A DNA stretch of 64,000 bases, taken from the NCBI GenBank assembly GCA_047967505.1, contig CM106538.1; one strand, 5' to 3'. The notes below the pieces were generated by a model. It did no database searches. It saw nothing but the letters and a program-made list of their open reading frames with translations, and had not been told where the DNA came from. This document shows, piece by piece, positions 59,460 through 64,000 of this stretch (its first letter is position 1; each line of letters opens with the position of its first letter). This DNA comes from Dipteris shenzhenensis. Its lineage: Eukaryota; Polypodiophyta; Polypodiopsida; Gleicheniales. The position numbers and the translations under genes are program-made.

Positions 59460-60755
59460 AGTCCTACCTAGAGAGAGGAGATTATGGCTCAAGTACAAGA
59501 CAAAGGCTTAATTCAGCCCAGCTCCTCTCCATTTTGCTCCCTTGTACTTCTTGTATAGAAGAAAGATGGTTCATTTTGTATGTGCGTCGATTATCGCGCA
59601 CTAAACAAGATGACCATGAAGAATAGATTCCCAATTCCACGCATAGATGATGTGCTAGATCAGCTCAATGGAGCTTCAGTTTTCAAAGGATAGATTTGAA
59701 AATTGGTTACCACCAAGTTCAACCACCGATGTGTACAAGACAGCTTTCTCCACTACTTTTGGTCTGTATGAGTACTTCGTGATGCCATTTCGACAGAATT
59801 TACAAATGCCCCTGCCACTTTTAACACTTTCGACCATATAGGCATTTCACCAGTACCTTCTTCAATGACATTATAGTCTTTTCAAAGTCTGAAGAAGAGC
59901 ACCGGGAGCAGCTTGCTATTGTTTTTCAAGTTCTACATAATCATCAGCTCTATGCCAATAGCAAGAACAGTGAATCCTTCCTGGAAGAGATCCACTATCT
60001 CCGGCATATAATTTCCAAGAATGGAATTCAGATGGATCCTGCTAAGGTTCAAGCTATTCAGGAATGGCCTGAGTTGAAAAGTGTTCATGAAGTACGTAGC
60101 TTTCTGGGTCTTTGTTTGTACTACAAAAGGTTTGTCATGCACTTTGCTCATATAGCTGCCCCACTTCATGACTTGACTAAAAAGAATACAGCCTTCAAAT
60201 GGCATGATCTACAAAGGTCAACATTCAATACACTCAAACGCAAGCTAACTACAAAACCAATTCGGTAGTCCCTATTTTGTACAAGCCTTTTGATGTGGAT
60301 TGTGATGCTTGCAGAGAATGTGTTGGGGCTGCACTTCATCAGAATGGCCATGTAGTGGCTTATGAAAGCCGGAGACTATGGGATGCTGAGAGATATCTAG
60401 GAATCTATGAGAAAGAATTGTTAGCTGTGATTCATGCCATTAATACATGGAAGCGCTATCTCTTGGGGGCAGATTTTACTGTAAAGACTGACCACCAAAG
60501 TCTGAGATACTTCTTGACATACACTAAGCTCTCAGAGAAACACATGAAATGGGCAAATATGCTGTCAATGTATCATTTTCAGATTGTCATACACCGCGAG
60601 CTCATAATAGAGTGGCTGATGCTTTATCTCGAAGACCTCAGGTCAATAATGTGACTATTGCCTATCACAAGGATCTCCAAGACATGAGGGAGCAGACTTT
60701 GGTGAAATATTGCAGCAAATGCACAAGGGGCAGTCTTCAAGTCAGTATTCCCTAA
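59460..60755 (+). pseudogene. Gypsy element F: RT, RNase H, start of integrase
   Basis: [79 protein letters not shown]. The active site reads FFNDIIVFS, so the first catalytic Asp of YxDD is Asn. Then IHYLRHIISKNGIQMDP, VRSFLGLCLYYKRFV. RNase H: VDCDACRECVGAALHQNGHV, YEKELLAVIHAINTWKRYLL, TDHQSLRYFL, and in a new frame RAHNRVADALSRRP. It ends after a few residues of the integrase N-terminal region at 60,755. Confidence 0.9.
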
Positions 60756-60769
60756 TGTAATGAAGGGGA

Positions 60770-60998
60770 AAAAGAGGCCAAGTTAGAGGCCCTTTTGGTG
60801 GAAAATGTGGAGGGACTATATAAGTCTCCATCCACCCCCTACTATGTACTTTTTGATGTGACATCTAATCTTATCTACTCTTCCTTCCTCCTTCCGACCT
60901 ATGCTCACTCACTCTCTCTCTCTTCCCTACCCCTATCTCTCTCTCCTTCTGCTAGTCTCTCCCCCTTTTCCAAATCTGTCCCTACCCCCTTTTCTACA
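60770..60998 (+). repeat. LTR end preceding gypsy G
   Basis: A TATA-like GGACTATATAAGTC (about 60,812-60,825), a CT-rich stretch (60,900-60,980) and CTACA directly before a primer-binding site. This is the arrangement of a 5' LTR end. Its start is not defined, because F sequence runs into it. Confidence 0.5.
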
Positions 60999-60999
60999 T

Positions 61000-61011
61000 T
61001 GGTATCAGAGC
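61000..61011 (+). promoter_or_regulatory. Primer-binding site of gypsy G (initiator Met tRNA)
   Basis: TGGTATCAGAGC directly after the CT-rich LTR end, identical to the site in Copia B. Confidence 0.85.
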
Positions 61012-61464
61012 ACCGACTCTGGCACCTTTGCTTCACCTTTCACTCCAATTCCTCCGCCAGCTCCAACACCAGACAGGCGCACAACACAACCTTCAGCTAT
61101 TGGCAGCCATGACTTACGGTTCATTGATGCTAGAGGGCCAAGCAGTGGATTGCACCTACGCTACTATAACTGCTGTAGAGCTAGCTAAAGATGCTAGTTC
61201 AATTGCTGACTATGGAGCAGAGCCAGCCAAGAATGCCACGCCATCGGTGTGCTGCCATCATTAATAGGTCGCTAACGAGGAAAGCCCCCATTGGCTAAGA
61301 TTTGAAAGGCGGTCTGCAAGCATACCATAACGGAGCTCTCCTGTCAGGCCCAAGTTAGTACTAACTAAGGTAAAAGGCTGGGTTAGGTTGATCTAAGACA
61401 GTGCCCTAACAGTCCTAAAGGTCTTAGGCTAGAACTGTCCTAGCTGTCTTAGGTGACTTAGGTC

Positions 61465-61495
<31 letters not shown>

Positions 61496-61768
61496 AAGAG
61501 GGTAAACAATTAACTTTCAGCCTCTTTTTAGGGCGTTTCAAAGCCCGTTTGAAGCCATTTTGGCTCCGTTTCGAAGCTTATACCTAGATGAATCCAGGAA
61601 CATTCCCAAACTCATCCGTTTCAAAGCTTCTTCGACGACCTTTCTTATGAGCCTCTCCATCGACATTTTCGTGTTTTCCACACACTATCTCAGGGGCTCA
61701 TTACAGCAGGGTTTTGTTATCCATTTCTCCTTGCCTACATTCGAGCTCCTCTCTCCAGGGCCAGTCAC
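61012..61768 (+). other. Gypsy G leader with poly-C/poly-A run
   Basis: Leader between primer-binding site and gag. It contains 22 C followed by 12 A at 61,464-61,497. No protein. Confidence 0.6.
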
Positions 61769-61769
61769 C

Positions 61770-63677
61770 ATGGCACCGAAGCGTGTCCCTCGTGATAAAT
61801 CGCATAACACTGATGAGGCTACTCAGTATGAGCAAGTGCCTGCCACAATGGTTGCATCCACTGGTGGTGCAGAGGTTCCTTCCACTCAGCCTCTCTCTTC
61901 TACATCCCAGGAAGTGCAGGCAGAGCAGACGCAGTTTCTGGATGCCCTTTCCTTTATGCTCCAGGGTGCTTTCCACCAGACACGAGTTCAGCCAGCAGCT
62001 TACCACAGCCATGGCTATGCAGGATACGGCTCTTGTCCAGATGGGACAGCAAATTGGTCAACAGATCACATCTGCCATTGTTATGCAGGATAAGGGTAAG
62101 CAGCCCATACCCCAGCACGCGGACCATTCAGACAGTCAATATGTTTTGTCTGCTCCACGCAGGGGTTTTATGGCAGATGCCCATCGTGCCTATGAGCATC
62201 AATCTTCTGGACCATTGCATGTACCCCAACTTGGGGATTATCTGGACATAGATGATGCATTTTCTATGCCACAGAGCACCTTCTTGTAGGATGTCAGGCC
62301 ATCTTTTGGCTCTCAGCTTTCTGCATCTATGCAGGCTGAGCTATCTTTATTGGGCCGACCCGTTGGTGTGCATCCGGCTAGTGCTCCTTTAACTGCACCA
62401 ACGAGTATGCCTGAAGTTGGCTTGGGTTTATATGGCAACCCACACCCCTGGGAGAGAGGTCAGTCCTCTTCTCAGCCCTTTAGTATGCCATCATTTCGGA
62501 GAGATGCATTTGGCAAAGAGACCCAACCCAGGGTTCATGCACCTATCGCTCCGCCAACAAGCACATATAGCCAGACACAGCCAGTGCATCAAATGGAAGT
62601 GGCTTCTACGCAGCAAGGGGTTGGTGGTGGGCAGCAAGCCACTTTTGATGACATGTTGGCAGATTCTTTGCGTTCATACAGGGCCCTACCTGAGGCCATC
62701 AAACTTGAGATGCCCTTCTCCAATTATGTGAAGCTCAAGCGTGATGATGCTTGCACTTTTGGAAGTTACACACACAAGAATTATGCAGCCCAGGATATCA
62801 AGGACAAACTCATAGTGCATAAGTTTAAAGGGGACACTCGCACTCCCAATGAGTTGGAGGAGTGGCTCACGAAGCAGGAAGACTATTTCCACTTCTACCC
62901 CAAGTCTGAGGAGGAGCGCATCATTTTTGTAGGTATGCATATGCAAGACTATGCCCACACATGGTGGCGATACATGAGGGATTCGCCTCAGAAACCAATC
63001 ACTTGGAGGGGTTTCAAAGAATTGATGGTCACTACATTTGTATCTCCACTTATATTGGATCAATACTTGGCTGAATTTTATGCCTTGTCACAGACCGGTA
63101 CGGTCCTAGAGTACTTGCAACGCTTTTGGAGGCTTTCCCTGTTTGTGCAGGACGTATCTGAAAAGGTAAAGCTGTTGCGTTTCATCCATGGGTTAATTCT
63201 TCTCTCACTGCAGATGTGAAGGCACATAACCCTCAAACAATTGAGAGGGCAGCTCAGCTTGCAGAAGTATTCGAGCCTAAATATGCTGGCAAGCACAGAA
63301 ATGCCATGGGCAGCTCGCATGCTACGGGGTATGACGCTGAGTCGAAGCCTAAGTTTGCTGAGTGGACTGACAAGAAATCTGCAGCAGCACCATTTCCTCG
63401 CTTTCCTACTGTCTTGGGTAGTAAGATGCCATATGCCAGGCCTTACAGGTATCCTAATGCCAAGCCTGGAGGCAAGCCTACTGCTGGAAATGAGCAGGCT
63501 GAGATAAAACAGCATACACGGGCAATAATAGACAGCAGAAAGAAGGCCAACTTATGTTTTAAATGTGGCGAGAAATGGACTCCTAAGCACAGGAATGTGT
63601 GCAAGATGCGCAACAATGGTACTGCCAAGCTCAGCATGATCAGTGACCTCTCAAATGACGAGGTACGGACCAGTTAG
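61770..63677 (+). pseudogene. Gypsy G gag, nearly complete but shifted and interrupted
   Basis: Starts MAPKRVPRDKSHNTDEATQY at 61,770. The frame changes near 61,995 to QQLTTAMAMQDTALVQMGQQ, TAG at 62,287-62,289, then a 297-codon stretch with a Pro/Gln/Ser-rich part and the capsid domain: HKFKGDTRTPNELEEWLTKQ, EDYFHFYPKSEEERIIFVGM, AHTWWRYMR, WRGFKELMVTTFVSP, TGTVLEYLQRFWRLSLFV. A shift near 63,210 leads to QTIERAAQLAEVFEPKY and the zinc finger CFKCGEKWTPKHRNVC (about 63,553-63,600). This finger spacing is typical of chromovirus gag. The frame ends at 63,677 before any protease. Confidence 0.88.
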
Positions 63678-64000
63678 AGGTCTTCGCTATTTTGGGCGCT
63701 TGGGGCCCGAGTCTATACAAGGGGCCCAGGGGTTCAGTTCTCAGAGAGCCAATGGGAGCAAGTTTCGTTCCCAGGTGCTAGGTCTGATCCTGGATTGAGT
63801 CGCGGACGCGCGCCTGCATCATAGCATAGCCCAAGGCCCAGCAGCAGATCCCAGGCTTCACAGCGCCACCTGGTGGTATGGGACACCAGGCTGGTTAGGA
63901 TCTGGTTGGGAGTTCATGCCAGTAGCTCAACTCATGGCTCGGAGGGGACATCTCCTAATTCGGGATCACATCCCGTAGATGTCATGGTTGGGTGGTAAGC
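63678..64000 (+). other. GC-richer sequence after gag, unassigned
   Basis: No protease or RT motif is readable. Phrases such as GGGGCCCGAG and GCCCAGCAGCAGATCCC occur. It may be diverged gypsy G sequence or a new insertion running off the window. Confidence 0.4.

Noticed and set aside
56931-64000. First HisRS exons with motif 1 and transit peptide
   Set aside because: I read the minus strand for a GTRDF-type motif and found none; the 5' exons are presumably beyond the window.
1-64000. tRNA, rRNA or other structured RNA genes
   Set aside because: No cloverleaf with A and B boxes or rRNA-like sequence was recognised. The tRNA-like words found are retrotransposon primer-binding sites.

Overview
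The window looks like nuclear DNA of a land plant with a large, repeat-packed genome. Copia and Ty3/gypsy polyprotein fragments, two related plant-type LINEs, a MITE, initiator-Met primer-binding sites and many decayed satellites cover most of it. The only host gene I can defend is an organellar-type (bacterial-like) histidyl-tRNA synthetase on the minus strand. Its introns reach 8.5 and 21.5 kb and are filled with nested retrotransposons, as in gymnosperms, ferns and other large-genome plants. I cannot fix the lineage further. Nothing suggests a bacterial, organellar or viral replicon: there are no operons, ribosome-binding sites or CRISPR arrays.

Layout. 1-2.7 kb: a probable DNA transposon with subterminal repeats in opposite orientation at its two ends and a decayed gene between them. 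3.4-3.9 kb: a 32-bp minisatellite and a G-rich tract. 4.05-5.17 kb: the 3' end of a Copia element (A). 6.2-7.0 kb: a diverged quasi-palindromic satellite. 8.7-11.77 kb: minus-strand Ty3/gypsy remnants (gag-like, integrase). 11.77-14.74 kb: Copia element H with an in-frame deletion in reverse transcriptase. 14.76-17.93 kb: LINE1 (minus), which keeps its 5' part, lacks its 3' part and carries a hAT-like MITE. 17.95-20.2 kb: AT-rich, mostly unassigned.

20.22-56.93 kb: nine exons of the histidyl-tRNA synthetase gene (364 codons plus stop, 5' exons missing). The 21.5-kb intron holds Copia element C (22,171 to about 39,370). C was interrupted by LINE2 (22,534-28,802, 14-bp target-site duplication) and by Copia element B (30,037-35,969, LTR pair differing at two substitutions and one 9-bp indel). 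Gypsy fragment E with a chromodomain remnant follows. The 8.5-kb intron holds a small Copia RT fragment, a transposon-gene remnant and Copia element D. The 4.2-kb intron holds a zf-RVT-like ORF, a CCGTACA-type minisatellite and a CT/GA hairpin.

57-64 kb: AT-rich intron or upstream sequence, a minus-strand gypsy gag and possible LTR, gypsy pol fragment F, then an LTR end, primer-binding site and gag of gypsy element G running off the window.

The elements do not cooperate as a system. The coherent story is stratigraphic: a housekeeping gene that keeps open exons and splice sites (one of them a GC donor) while its introns accumulate generations of transposons.
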